This document shows, piece after piece, positions 1 to 6,309 of a stretch of DNA of 10,567 bases. The stretch is from Clostridia bacterium. GTDB lineage: Bacteria; Bacillota; Clostridia; Oscillospirales; CAG-272. The stretch is taken from positions 1 through 10,567 of the forward strand of contig JAFNVK010000149.1 of NCBI GenBank assembly GCA_017379815.1, in the 5' to 3' direction. How positions within the stretch are numbered: position 1 is the first letter of the stretch; each line of letters begins with the position of its first letter. Made by a program: the position numbers and the translations under genes. A model generated the notes under the pieces. That model was not told the origin of the DNA. It worked only from the letters and a program-made list of their open reading frames with translations, and made no database searches.

Positions 1-1
1 C

Positions 2-925
2 GACGAAACGGTCAACTCGGCCGAGTATGAGGACGAGTACGCCAGCCCCTTTGCACGCATGAATGCGATCCTCTCCGCAATGCTTGGCGAGGAGGTGGAG
101 GTCTTCATTCCCGTAGAGGACGTAACCACCGCGATGCAGAACCTGGAAAAGGCGAACACCACCAACGGACAAACGCGCTATGAGCCCAGCAATAACAGTC
201 TGAGCGGCATGCTGACCTATTCTCTGGAAATGCCCGTGGAGGGCGAGCTCTTCTTCTACGCTCCCGCAACCAACAAGCGTGAGGTGGCCCTCTCGCTCAG
301 CGTCAACGACGGTGAAGCAAAGGGCGTTGGAAGATTCAACGGCACCGAGACGCGGCACATCATCTCGCTCGGCTGGCAGGAGGCCAACGCCGATCTCGAC
401 CTGAAGGTCACCTTGAAGGACAAATACTTTTACGTCACGCGCGGGGAGTATTGCTTCTACTACATTGACTGGGCAGCCTTTGAGGATGCCATGGCGCGCT
501 TGACTCAGGATCAGCTCGTGATCGAGGAGTATACCGAGACCTCCTTTGACGGGACCTTTACCGCAAGCCGTGAAAACGAGCGCGTGCTGACAACGCTTCC
601 CTACGACAAGGGCTGGAAGATCTACGTTGACGGCGAGGCCGTGGAAACCGAAAAGGCGCTCGGCGCGCTCGTTTCCTTCCGTATTGAAGGCGAGGCGGGC
701 CAAACGCACAGCGTCCGCATGGTTTACCGTCCCAACGTCGTTTGGGTCGGGCTTTCGATCTCCTGCGTCTCTCTTGCCCTCCTGATCCTGCTGATCGTTC
801 TGGAAAAGCGGATCAAAAAGATCAAATATCTCCGCACACTCGTCTCGATCCCCGAATGGTCTTTGCCGAAAAAAGCCGAGCCCGAGCAGCCTGCACAGGA
901 AAGCAAGGCAAAAAAGCACAAGTAA
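2..925 (+). CDS. YfhO-family membrane protein, C-terminal part (5' end outside window)
   Basis: The reading frame is open from the left edge, so only the last 307 residues are seen; the first internal ATG is at 59 and is not a credible start. YfhO proteins are large multi-pass membrane proteins of the GT-C glycosyltransferase type, linked in Bacillus to glycosylation of cell-surface polymers. The visible part is mostly extracytoplasmic. It ends in the family's beta-rich domain with the hallmark LPYDKGWKIYVDGE (about residues 199-212 of the fragment), followed by a YRPN strand. One membrane helix follows (about 246-266), then a basic cytoplasmic tail rich in Lys, Glu and Pro. The gene lies 48 nt upstream of ruvA on the same strand and may be cotranscribed with it. 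Family assignment is firm; the substrate is unknown. Confidence 0.85.
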   Translation, partial: DETVNSAEYEDEYASPFARMNAILSAMLGEEVEVFIPVEDVTTAMQNLEKANTTNGQTRYEPSNNSLSGMLTYSLEMPVEGELFFYAPATNKREVALSLSVNDGEAKGVGRFNGTETRHIISLGWQEANADLDLKVTLKDKYFYVTRGEYCFYYIDWAAFEDAMARLTQDQLVIEEYTETSFDGTFTASRENERVLTTLPYDKGWKIYVDGEAVETEKALGALVSFRIEGEAGQTHSVRMVYRPNVVWVGLSISCVSLALLILLIVLEKRIKKIKYLRTLVSIPEWSLPKKAEPEQPAQESKAKKHK

Positions 926-973
926 CGCGTTTCTCGTAAGCGTATCACAATTCCGTGAAAGGAACAAACCTCT

Positions 974-1597
974 ATGTTTTACTATCTCAAGGGTGCCCTC
1001 GTGCATCTGGAAAACGGTCTTGCCGTCCTTGACGTTGGCGGCGTTGGCTACAAGCTGACCGTAAGCGGAACCACATACGACGCCATGCCCCCAAACCGTT
1101 CGGTCGCCACACCTCCCACCGTCTGTCTTTATACGCACATGGCGGTCCGTGAGGATGACGTTGAGCTGTTCGGCTTTGCCACGCAGGAGGAGCTTGCCTC
1201 CTTTAAGCTGCTCATTTCGGTTTCGGGCATTGGTCCGAAGGCCGCAATGTCCATTCTCACCCTGCTCTCACCCGAGAAATTCGCGCTCGCCGTTTGCACC
1301 GAGGACAAGAAGACCATCGCCAAGGCCAACGGCATCGGCCCAAAGACCGCCGCACGCGTGATCCTGGAGCTGAAGGACAAGCTGATGAAGGAGACCGACC
1401 TCTCCTCGCCCATCGCGGCCTCTCCCGCGGCAAGCACCGCAGGTGCCGCGCGCGGAAAGCTCTCCGAGGCGGTGGACGCCCTGGTGGTTCTTGGCTATTC
1501 CCGTGCCGAGGCCTCCGGTATTCTCAAGGACCTTGACCCCTCCCTCGAGCTGGAGGATCTGATCCGCGCAGCCCTCAAAAAGCTGATGAAATTCTGA
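974..1597 (+). CDS. ruvA: Holliday junction branch migration complex subunit RuvA
   Basis: RuvA binds the four-way Holliday junction as a tetramer and loads the RuvB motor during recombinational repair. The 207-residue protein has the usual length and three-domain plan. An N-terminal OB fold starts MFYYLKGALVHLENG. Two helix-hairpin-helix motifs follow, VSGIGPKAA (83-91) and ANGIGPKTA (118-126), which contact the DNA backbone. An Ala/Ser/Pro-rich flexible linker (about 143-160) leads to the C-terminal RuvB-binding domain (161-207, with ALVVLGYSRAEA). The ATG at 974 is preceded by GAAAGGA at a suitable distance. ruvB follows after 44 nt on the same strand. No ruvC lies directly upstream, where many bacteria have it; a yfhO-like gene is there instead. 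Confidence 0.97.
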   Translation: MFYYLKGALVHLENGLAVLDVGGVGYKLTVSGTTYDAMPPNRSVATPPTVCLYTHMAVREDDVELFGFATQEELASFKLLISVSGIGPKAAMSILTLLSPEKFALAVCTEDKKTIAKANGIGPKTAARVILELKDKLMKETDLSSPIAASPAASTAGAARGKLSEAVDALVVLGYSRAEASGILKDLDPSLELEDLIRAALKKLMKF

Positions 1598-1641
1598 TTC
1601 CCTTGCAGATGCCCGACTGAACGAAAGAAAGGACCAAACCG

Positions 1642-2721
1642 ATGGATACCAACGATTTCGATTTTGAAAACCGGATCATGACCACGAGCTACACCGCCGA
1701 GGATTCGGACGTAGAAACCTCTCTGCGCCCCCGACACCTCGAGGAGTACGTGGGACAGGAGAAGGTAAAAGAAAATCTCAAGATCTATATTGAAGCCGCA
1801 AAGCAAAGAGGCGAGCCGCTTGACCACGTTCTGCTTTACGGCCCTCCCGGTCTTGGAAAGACCACGCTCTCCAACATCATCGCCACCGAGATGGGCGTCA
1901 ATATCCGCATCACCTCCGGCCCTGCCATTGAAAAGCAAGGCGATCTTGCCGCGATCCTCACCAACCTCAACGAGGGCGACGTGCTTTTCATTGACGAGAT
2001 CCACCGCCTTTCCCGCTCGGTCGAGGAGATCCTTTATCCCGCCATGGAGGACTACGCCCTGGACATCATCATCGGCAAAGGTCCTTCTGCCAGAAGCATT
2101 CGCATTGATCTTCCCCGCTTTACCCTGATCGGTGCCACCACGCGTGCGGGACAGATGACCACGCCTCTGCGCGACCGCTTTGGCGTGATCCTCAAGCTGG
2201 AGCTTTACACGCCCGAGGAGCTGGCCACCATCGTTCGCCGCAACGCAGGGATCCTTGGCATGGAGATCGAGGACGACGGTGCGATCGAGATCGCAAGCCG
2301 CTCACGCGGAACGCCCCGTATTGCCAACCGTCTGCTCAAGCGTGTGCGCGATTTTGCCCAGATCATGTCTGACGGCGCCATTGACCGCAAGATCGCAAGC
2401 TACGCACTCAACAAGCTGGAGATCGACCACCTGGGTCTGGACAACGTTGACCGCAGAATGCTTGAGACCATCATCAAGTTCTATGACGGCGGCCCCGTTG
2501 GTCTTGAAACGCTTGCCGCAACAGTGGGTGAGGAGGCAGTGACGCTTGAGGATATGTACGAGCCATATCTGATGCAGATCGGCTTTTTGAGCCGTACGCC
2601 GCGCGGCAGATGCGTCACCCGTCTGGCCTGCGAGCATCTCGGACTTCCCTACCGCGCCCCCCGTGCTGCGGGAGGCGATCAGATCCGCTTCTTTGATGAA
2701 GCCGAGGACAAGCACGAATAA
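1642..2721 (+). CDS. ruvB: Holliday junction branch migration ATPase RuvB
   Basis: RuvB is the hexameric AAA+ motor that pulls DNA through the RuvA-bound Holliday junction. The 359-residue protein shows every landmark. There is a short acidic N-terminal extension, then LRPRHLEEYVGQE (28-40). Walker A GPPGLGKTT is at 67-75 and Walker B LFIDEIH at 115-121. Sensor 1 GATTR is at 164-168, followed by the arginine-finger segment TTPLRDRFG (173-181). Sensor 2 is RGTPRIANR (222-230), and the C-terminal winged-helix domain contains FLSRTPRGR (315-323). AAAGAAAGGA precedes the ATG. The gene is 44 nt after ruvA and is closed by a hairpin terminator starting 9 nt after the stop codon. Nothing is unusual apart from a slightly long N-terminus. 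Confidence 0.98.
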   Translation: MDTNDFDFENRIMTTSYTAEDSDVETSLRPRHLEEYVGQEKVKENLKIYIEAAKQRGEPLDHVLLYGPPGLGKTTLSNIIATEMGVNIRITSGPAIEKQGDLAAILTNLNEGDVLFIDEIHRLSRSVEEILYPAMEDYALDIIIGKGPSARSIRIDLPRFTLIGATTRAGQMTTPLRDRFGVILKLELYTPEELATIVRRNAGILGMEIEDDGAIEIASRSRGTPRIANRLLKRVRDFAQIMSDGAIDRKIASYALNKLEIDHLGLDNVDRRMLETIIKFYDGGPVGLETLAATVGEEAVTLEDMYEPYLMQIGFLSRTPRGRCVTRLACEHLGLPYRAPRAAGGDQIRFFDEAEDKHE

Positions 2722-2729
2722 CGAAATAC

Positions 2730-2767
2730 AAAAAAACGGCCTGCCCATCACGGGCAGACCGTTTTTT
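2730..2767. terminator. Bidirectional rho-independent terminator between ruvB and the membrane-protein gene
   Basis: The stem pairs ACGG (2736-2739) with CCGT (2759-2762) and CTGCCC (2741-2746) with GGGCAG (2752-2757). One C/A mismatch separates the two blocks and the loop is ATCAC. An A-run on the left and a T-run on the right make it usable from both strands, which suits the convergent genes on either side. Confidence 0.9.
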
Positions 2768-2780
2768 ATGGCAAGAGAGA

Positions 2781-3377
2781 TCAACGCTTGCGGCGCTTAT
2801 TCTGCAGGCGCTCTCTCTCGGTCTCGTTGACGTAGGAGCTGAAGGCCGAGGTAAACTTGACGTCTCGCAATCCAAGATTGTAGGTGATCGCCGAAAGAAG
2901 CATGGCCGGGATCGGGAGCAGGAAGTAGACCCACCAATAGGAATTAAGCGGTGCGCCGCCAACAGGATTGGCAAGCAGGCCCACGTACATTCCCTCAAAA
3001 ATCGTTGCAGCAAAGGCGCCAATCGCGCCGAGCGTACCGGTAAAGGAGGTTTCCAGAAGAGAGCCGAGCATGATAAAGATTGCCAGCAGGAAGTTGACCG
3101 CATTGGCGGCAAGCGAGATCCAAAGGCCGGTCAGGGGCGCGTTCTGCTTGCGTCCGGACTCCACCGCAACGCGGTCGCGGTAGCCGATATCCCAGGTCAT
3201 CGTATAGAGCAGGAACAGATAAAACAAAATCGCGCCAACGCTCGTGGCGTTCCGCAGAACGGGGCTTTGGGCGTGTCCTGCCGCAAGAGCCAAGGAAAAG
3301 CCGAAGATCGCCGTTCCGAACTGATTGAGGAACATCTTGAGCATATCGTAGGAATAATTCTTAAAAAAAGCTTTCAT
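2781..3377 (-). CDS. Conserved-looking membrane protein of unknown function
   Basis: I do not recognise this 198-residue protein. About five hydrophobic segments are visible (near 18-34, 45-62, 84-107, 114-136 and 146-167). A polar loop, YRDRVAVESGRKQNAP (66-81), follows the second segment, and an NPVGGAPLNSYWW segment (137-149) leads into the last. The C-terminus is highly charged and basic, ending NKRRKR, presumably cytoplasmic. There is no cleavable signal peptide and no visible catalytic motif. The start is well fixed: GGAGGT lies 5 nt upstream of the ATG, and a TTGCTT-N17-TATAAT promoter lies just above it. It is a single-gene unit, divergent from the recombinase gene and convergent with ruvB. 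It could be a small transporter-like or envelope protein, but nothing in the sequence decides this. Confidence 0.85.
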   Translation of the reverse strand: MKAFFKNYSYDMLKMFLNQFGTAIFGFSLALAAGHAQSPVLRNATSVGAILFYLFLLYTMTWDIGYRDRVAVESGRKQNAPLTGLWISLAANAVNFLLAIFIMLGSLLETSFTGTLGAIGAFAATIFEGMYVGLLANPVGGAPLNSYWWVYFLLPIPAMLLSAITYNLGLRDVKFTSAFSSYVNETERERLQNKRRKR

Positions 3378-3403
3378 CGCATACCTCCAAAAGGATTACC
3401 TTT

Positions 3404-3432
3404 ATTATACCGAAAACGCATGCCGAAAGCAA
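3404..3432 (-). promoter_or_regulatory. Sigma-A promoter of the 198-residue membrane protein
   Basis: Read on the minus strand, TTGCTT (3427-3432) and a perfect TATAAT (3404-3409) are 17 nt apart. The predicted start leaves a short leader containing GGAGGT (3383-3388) before the ATG at 3377. Confidence 0.75.
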
Positions 3433-3481
3433 CCGAAGCGCACAAAAATTTACAATTTATCAACTAAAATATCACGATGTG

Positions 3482-3490
3482 TGCTATAAT
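3482..3490 (+). promoter_or_regulatory. Extended -10 promoter of the tyrosine recombinase
   Basis: TGCTATAAT is an extended -10 element (TGn plus a perfect TATAAT at 3485-3490). No good -35 stands 17 nt upstream (3462-3467 reads AACTAA), which is tolerated with extended -10 promoters. The region upstream is AT-rich. Transcription would start near 3497, leaving a leader of about 60 nt. Confidence 0.65.
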
Positions 3491-3502
3491 AAAGGAGGAA
3501 AG

Positions 3503-3527
3503 GCGCAAAACGAACCGCTTTTTGCGC
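3503..3527 (+). promoter_or_regulatory. Leader hairpin upstream of the recombinase gene
   Basis: GCGCAAAA (3503-3510) pairs perfectly with TTTTGCGC (3520-3527) around a 9-nt loop. It lies in the 5' leader, between a first GGAGG near the transcription start (3494-3498) and the true ribosome binding site GGAGG (3547-3551). No U-run follows, so it is not a terminator. It may stabilise the transcript; its role is unknown. Confidence 0.4.
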
Positions 3528-3558
3528 ACCGCATCTTTACTTGAAAGGAGGAATACGC

Positions 3559-4566
3559 ATGGGAAGGCTGATCTCAATCCGGGAGTTCTCTCCCCTCATT
3601 CAGGAATTTGCCGCCTATAAATCCTCCATTCAGGGCTGCTCGCAAAAAACAGTGGAGGAATATCTGCTCGATCTGCGCACCTTCTTCCGCTATCTCGTGG
3701 CGCGGGAAAAGGATATTGATCCGCACTCCGAGGAGTTTTCTACCCTCGATATCAGCTCTGTCGGTCTGCGCGAGCTGGAAAAGATCCACGCCGAGGATCT
3801 GTACGATTTTCTGCTTTACGTCAACCATACACGCGAAAACCAATGGGCGGCGCGCTCGCGCAAGCTCTCGGCCATTCGCTCGCTTTACAAGTACCTGGTC
3901 AACAAAAAGCACTATCTGGAGTACAACCCCACCACCGACATCGATTCTCCAAAGCCAGCAAAGGCCCTGCCCAAGGTGCTGACGCTGGACGAGGCTTTGC
4001 GCCTGCTCGACGCGGTGGATAAGGATCTCAATTCCCCCACGCGCGTGCGCGATTACGCGATCCTCACGCTCTTTCTCAACTGCGGAATGCGTGTTTCCGA
4101 GCTTGTGGGCATTGATCTGCGCGATCTTGATTCGGATTTTCAGTCGGTGCGCGTTACGGGAAAAGGAAACAAGGAGCGCATCATCTATCTCAACCAGGCC
4201 TGCCAGACCGCGCTTTGCGATTACGCGATCCAGAGATTGAGCCAGAAATACGCCAAGGTGCATGACCCTGCCCTCTTTTTAAGCCGCCTCGAAAAGCGCA
4301 TCAGCGTCAAGACCGTGCAAGCCATGGTCTACAAATATCTGCGCGCCGCGGGACTTGGCTCCAAGGGATACTCGGTACATAAGCTCCGCCACACTGCCGC
4401 CACGCTGATGTATCAATCCGGGCAGGTGGACGTGCGCGTGCTGAAGGAGATCCTGGGCCACGAGCAGCTCAACACCACGCAGATCTATACGCACGTCAGC
4501 AACACGGATATGGAACGCGCCATGCAAAAGAATCCCCTCGCAACAAAGAGGAGAACGAAGAGATAA
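3559..4566 (+). CDS. Tyrosine recombinase, XerC/XerD type
   Basis: This enzyme cuts and rejoins DNA at specific sites through a tyrosine-DNA intermediate; XerC/XerD proteins resolve chromosome dimers at dif. The ATG at 3559 is preferred to the in-frame TTG at 3541, because AAAGGAGG lies between them at ideal distance from the ATG. The 335-residue protein has a SAM-like core-binding domain (about 10-120) and a catalytic domain (about 140-320). All expected active-site residues are visible: Arg178 in CGMRVSELV, the beta-hairpin Lys202 or Lys205 in TGKGNKER, His274 and Arg277 in HKLRHTAA, His301 in LGHEQ, and nucleophile Tyr310 in QIYTHVS. Length and motifs fit a chromosomal Xer protein, but a stand-alone integrase of an island ending near ssrA cannot be excluded. 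It is a monocistronic unit. XerC and XerD cannot be told apart here. Confidence 0.92.
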   Translation: MGRLISIREFSPLIQEFAAYKSSIQGCSQKTVEEYLLDLRTFFRYLVAREKDIDPHSEEFSTLDISSVGLRELEKIHAEDLYDFLLYVNHTRENQWAARSRKLSAIRSLYKYLVNKKHYLEYNPTTDIDSPKPAKALPKVLTLDEALRLLDAVDKDLNSPTRVRDYAILTLFLNCGMRVSELVGIDLRDLDSDFQSVRVTGKGNKERIIYLNQACQTALCDYAIQRLSQKYAKVHDPALFLSRLEKRISVKTVQAMVYKYLRAAGLGSKGYSVHKLRHTAATLMYQSGQVDVRVLKEILGHEQLNTTQIYTHVSNTDMERAMQKNPLATKRRTKR

Positions 4567-4601
4567 AGAACACACCCCGACCGCCAAAGGCTAATTTCAC
4601 G

Positions 4602-4640
4602 AACAAAAAGCACGTCTGCATCGCAGACGTGCTTTTTGTT
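4602..4640. terminator. Long perfect hairpin terminator after the recombinase gene
   Basis: An 18-bp perfect stem (4602-4619 with 4623-4640) closes on a 3-nt loop (ATC). The lower part is an A-run opposite a T-run, so it can act in both directions. It serves the recombinase gene and probably also the convergent small gene that ends at 4706. Confidence 0.9.
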
Positions 4641-4705
4641 GGCAGCGCAGATCTTAAAGTCAAACGCCGCCATCGTGGGTTCTTCGGATATTTCGATTTT
4701 AATAA

Positions 4706-5032
4706 TTAGTCCTTTTCACCATCCGACGGGGGATTTTCAAGATAGATAATCTCTTTATTCAATGATTTTGCAAACGCAATTTCTTCTTTGACAGAATCAC
4801 CTATATAACCATCAACGTTGACCACGAAAATTCCATCGGAAATTGCTATCTTTTCTTTGTGAAGACGCTTCATTGTCGATATTTCATCTTCCGTTAAAGG
4901 TCTGCCAATAACGTGGGGATTTACGCCTATTACCGCATAGCCTTTTTCAAGGGAGAGCTTTTCGGCAACCTCCCACATTTTTTCTATGTATTTTAGGGAA
5001 CCGCAAAGGGTTATGATTTTGCTTTTCTTCAT
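4706..5032 (-). CDS. Small nucleoside 2-deoxyribosyltransferase-like protein
   Basis: The 108-residue protein resembles the nucleoside 2-deoxyribosyltransferase-like/DUF4406 group, with a Rossmann-like fold that binds nucleotides or nucleosides. Visible features are an N-terminal strand with CGSLKY (10-15), HKEKIAISDGIFVVN (58-72), GYIGDS (75-80) and EEIAFAKSLNKEIIYL (83-98). The Glu after GYIGxS sits where the family has its catalytic or ligand-binding Glu. The true substrate is unknown. The ATG at 5032 is chosen over the in-frame GTG at 5050: GGGAGAA lies about 9 nt before the ATG and would be inside the coding region if the GTG were used. The gene is clearly more AT-rich than its neighbours, has AT-ending codons, and has its own promoter. 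These features suggest recent acquisition. Confidence 0.8.
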   Translation of the reverse strand: MKKSKIITLCGSLKYIEKMWEVAEKLSLEKGYAVIGVNPHVIGRPLTEDEISTMKRLHKEKIAISDGIFVVNVDGYIGDSVKEEIAFAKSLNKEIIYLENPPSDGEKD

Positions 5033-5088
5033 TTGCTCATTTTCTCCCACCGTGCAATTTTAGCCATATGGTTGCTTTCCTCAATGCC

Positions 5089-5117
5089 ATTATATCATAT
5101 TTTGCAGAGCAATTCAA
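5089..5117 (-). promoter_or_regulatory. Sigma-A promoter of the deoxyribosyltransferase-like gene
   Basis: On the minus strand, TTGAAT (5112-5117) and a perfect TATAAT (5089-5094) are separated by 17 nt. TGA precedes the -10, giving an extended element. It lies about 60 nt upstream of the ATG at 5032. Confidence 0.8.
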
Positions 5118-5144
5118 GAGCTTTTTGCAGTCTCCCCTCCCCAT

Positions 5145-5321
5145 CACGCCGAAGGCGTGTATATCATCCTGTTCCGCAGGAACGGTATATCACCAATGCG
5201 AAGCATTGTATATCGTCAAGCCGCAGAAAACATGCACGCTGTCGCGTGATGAGATACACGGCGTTGCCGTGATGATATCCAGCCCCGCAGGGGCTGATGA
5301 TATGCCAAGCCTGCGGCTTGG
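5145..5321. repeat. Array of short hairpins with different stems and near-constant TATATCA/TGATAT linkers
   Basis: Seven small palindromes lie in a row at a spacing of about 23 nt. The arms are 5145-5150/5154-5159, 5169-5175/5179-5185, 5194-5199/5203-5208, 5235-5239/5244-5248, 5257-5262/5266-5271, 5280-5286/5290-5296 and 5305-5311/5315-5321. Each has 5-7 bp arms and a 3-4 nt loop (GAA, GCA, GAA, TGTC, GTT, GCA, TGC). A broken half-unit, CAAGCCGCAG, sits at 5217-5226. Stem sequences differ from one hairpin to the next, yet nearly all pair perfectly. Linkers to the left of the middle read TATATCAT, TATATCAC or TATATCGT; those to the right read ATGAGATA or ATGATAT. The array fills the gap between the ssrA terminator and the promoter of the small gene at 4706-5032. 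No coding role is credible. Confidence 0.85.
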
Positions 5322-5324
5322 ATA

Positions 5325-5367
5325 AAAAAAACGCTGCAGAAAAGTACCCTTTTCTGCAGCGTTTTTT
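5325..5367. terminator. Terminator of ssrA (bidirectional)
   Basis: A perfect stem of about 20 bp (5325-5344 with 5349-5368) contains the inner block CGCTGCAGAAAAG and closes on a 4-nt loop, TACC. On the minus strand the hairpin starts directly at the mature tmRNA 3' end and finishes in a run of eight U. It abuts the last hairpin of the repeat array, with only 3 nt between them. Confidence 0.92.
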
Positions 5368-5760
5368 TGGTGGAGATGAGGAGAATCGAACTCCTGTCCG
5401 AAAACCCCTTGATAAAACTTTCTTCGTGGGCAGTCTGTTGTTTAGAATTCCCACGCGAGGACGCGAACAGACACGCTTCCTCTTGCGGTAGCCCTTTTTT
5501 GCTTGATCGGTTCAAGAGCGAACGGCCGATGCAAGTTCACCGCTCAAATGACGCTCAGTCCAAGGCCGCGGTACTCCTTGGAGGAACGGGTGACCCGCAG
5601 GTCACGGCACTGCCGGTTTTACGTCAAACGACGTAAAACTTAGGCAGCCATAGCAACAGTATTGTTGTCGTTTATTGTTTAAGGTTAGGCCTTTATCGAG
5701 ATTGCCCGGCTCGCCACGCTTATCTTATCGCAGAATCCCCGTCGAAACCATTGCACCCCC
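5368..5760 (-). ncRNA. ssrA: Transfer-messenger RNA (tmRNA)
   Basis: tmRNA with SmpB frees stalled ribosomes and adds a degradation tag to the unfinished protein. The minus-strand 5' end, GGGGGTG (5754-5760), pairs with CATCTCC near the 3' end to give the 7-bp acceptor stem, allowing G-U pairs. The 3' end is encoded CCA. The highly conserved GGTTTCGACGGGGAT follows the 5' stem, and a T arm with GGAGTTCGATTCTCC precedes the 3' end. The length of 393 nt is normal for a one-piece tmRNA. The tag frame ends at a TAA at 5640-5642, followed by a hairpin (ACGTC/GACGT). The gene follows smpB, with a consensus promoter between them. Two short open frames crossing this RNA are chance. Confidence 0.97.
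5640..5675 (-). other. tmRNA tag-peptide reading frame
   Basis: Read back from the TAA at 5640-5642, the frame gives N-D-N-N-T-V-A-M-A-A, preceded by ATA (Ile) at 5673-5675. The NDN start and the small-residue C-terminus AMAA are typical of protease-directed tags. The resume codon is usually GCA or a similar codon in front of AAC-GAC. Here that position reads ATA, so the first tag residue is uncertain: Ile, or Asn if translation resumes one codon later. Confidence 0.7.
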
Positions 5761-5782
5761 ATAGTTGTGGGTACGCGGTATT

Positions 5783-5811
5783 ATTATATCCCTTTTTGTC
5801 CGACTTGTCAA
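5783..5811 (-). promoter_or_regulatory. Consensus sigma-A promoter of ssrA
   Basis: On the minus strand, a perfect TTGACA (5806-5811) and a perfect TATAAT (5783-5788) are exactly 17 nt apart. This is the strongest promoter in the window. Transcription should start near 5776, about 16 nt before the mature tmRNA 5' end, which RNase P would then trim. It lies just after the smpB stop codon, so ssrA can be expressed independently of smpB. Confidence 0.93.
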
Positions 5812-5819
5812 GTCCTTTT

Positions 5820-6299
5820 TCAGCTCTCGTAGGAGCGATCCTTCATGTGTCGGTCAATGTCTCGGTTTGCCTGCCGCTCGGCATCGGCATCGCGCTTATC
5901 GTAGAGCTTCTTGCCTCGGCAAAGCCCAAGCTCGACCTTGACGTGCGAGCCCGAAAAATACATGGAGAGCGGAACGAGCGTATATCCCTTCTGCTGGACC
6001 AGGCCCTGCAGACGCATGATCTCGCGCTTGTGCATGAGCAGCTTTTTATCGCGCATGGGATCGCGGTTGAAGATGTTTCCGTGATCGTAAGGGCTGATGT
6101 GAAGTCCTACCGCAAAAAGCTCGCCCTTTTCAAAGGAGCAATAGGAATCCTTCAGGTTTGCCCCTCCCTGCCGCAGGCTCTTGACCTCCGTGCCGTGCAG
6201 AGCGATGCCCGCCTCGTATTTTTCCTCTACGAAATAGTCGTGCCACGCCTTTCGGTTTTGCACGATGCTTCTTGTTTTTTCCTGTTTTTTCTCTGCCAT
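5820..6299 (-). CDS. smpB: SsrA-binding protein SmpB
   Basis: SmpB binds the tRNA-like domain of tmRNA and escorts it into the A site of ribosomes stalled on broken mRNA. The 159-residue protein has the normal length and all signatures: NRKAWHDYFVEEKYEAGIAL (15-34), GTEVKSLRQGGANLKDSY (36-53), the beta-barrel core with FNRDPMRDKKLLMHK (77-91), and GKKLYDKR (129-136). A basic C-terminal tail follows, of the kind that lies in the mRNA channel. The start codon is 10 nt after the divIC stop, with only a weak site (AAGGCGG), so translation is probably coupled to divIC. ssrA follows directly downstream, so protein and RNA partner are neighbours. Confidence 0.97.
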   Translation of the reverse strand: MAEKKQEKTRSIVQNRKAWHDYFVEEKYEAGIALHGTEVKSLRQGGANLKDSYCSFEKGELFAVGLHISPYDHGNIFNRDPMRDKKLLMHKREIMRLQGLVQQKGYTLVPLSMYFSGSHVKVELGLCRGKKLYDKRDADAERQANRDIDRHMKDRSYES

Positions 6300-6309
6300 A
6301 CCGTCCGCC

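Noticed and set aside
3378..3558. A riboswitch or other large structured leader between the divergent genes
   Set aside because: Only one short hairpin and two promoters are visible; no known riboswitch core motif was recognised.
5145..5321. CRISPR array
   Set aside because: The regular spacing is suggestive, but the constant parts are only about 8 nt, the variable parts are themselves palindromes, the orientation switches in mid-array, and no cas genes are present.
5368..5390. A tRNA gene ending at the encoded CCA
   Set aside because: The T arm and CCA belong to tmRNA: there is no anticodon arm, and the matching 5' half is about 390 nt away.
5164..5515. Two minus-strand open frames of 96 and 99 codons crossing the hairpin array and tmRNA
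   Set aside because: They translate structured RNA and repeat sequence; there is no credible ribosome binding site or family pattern.
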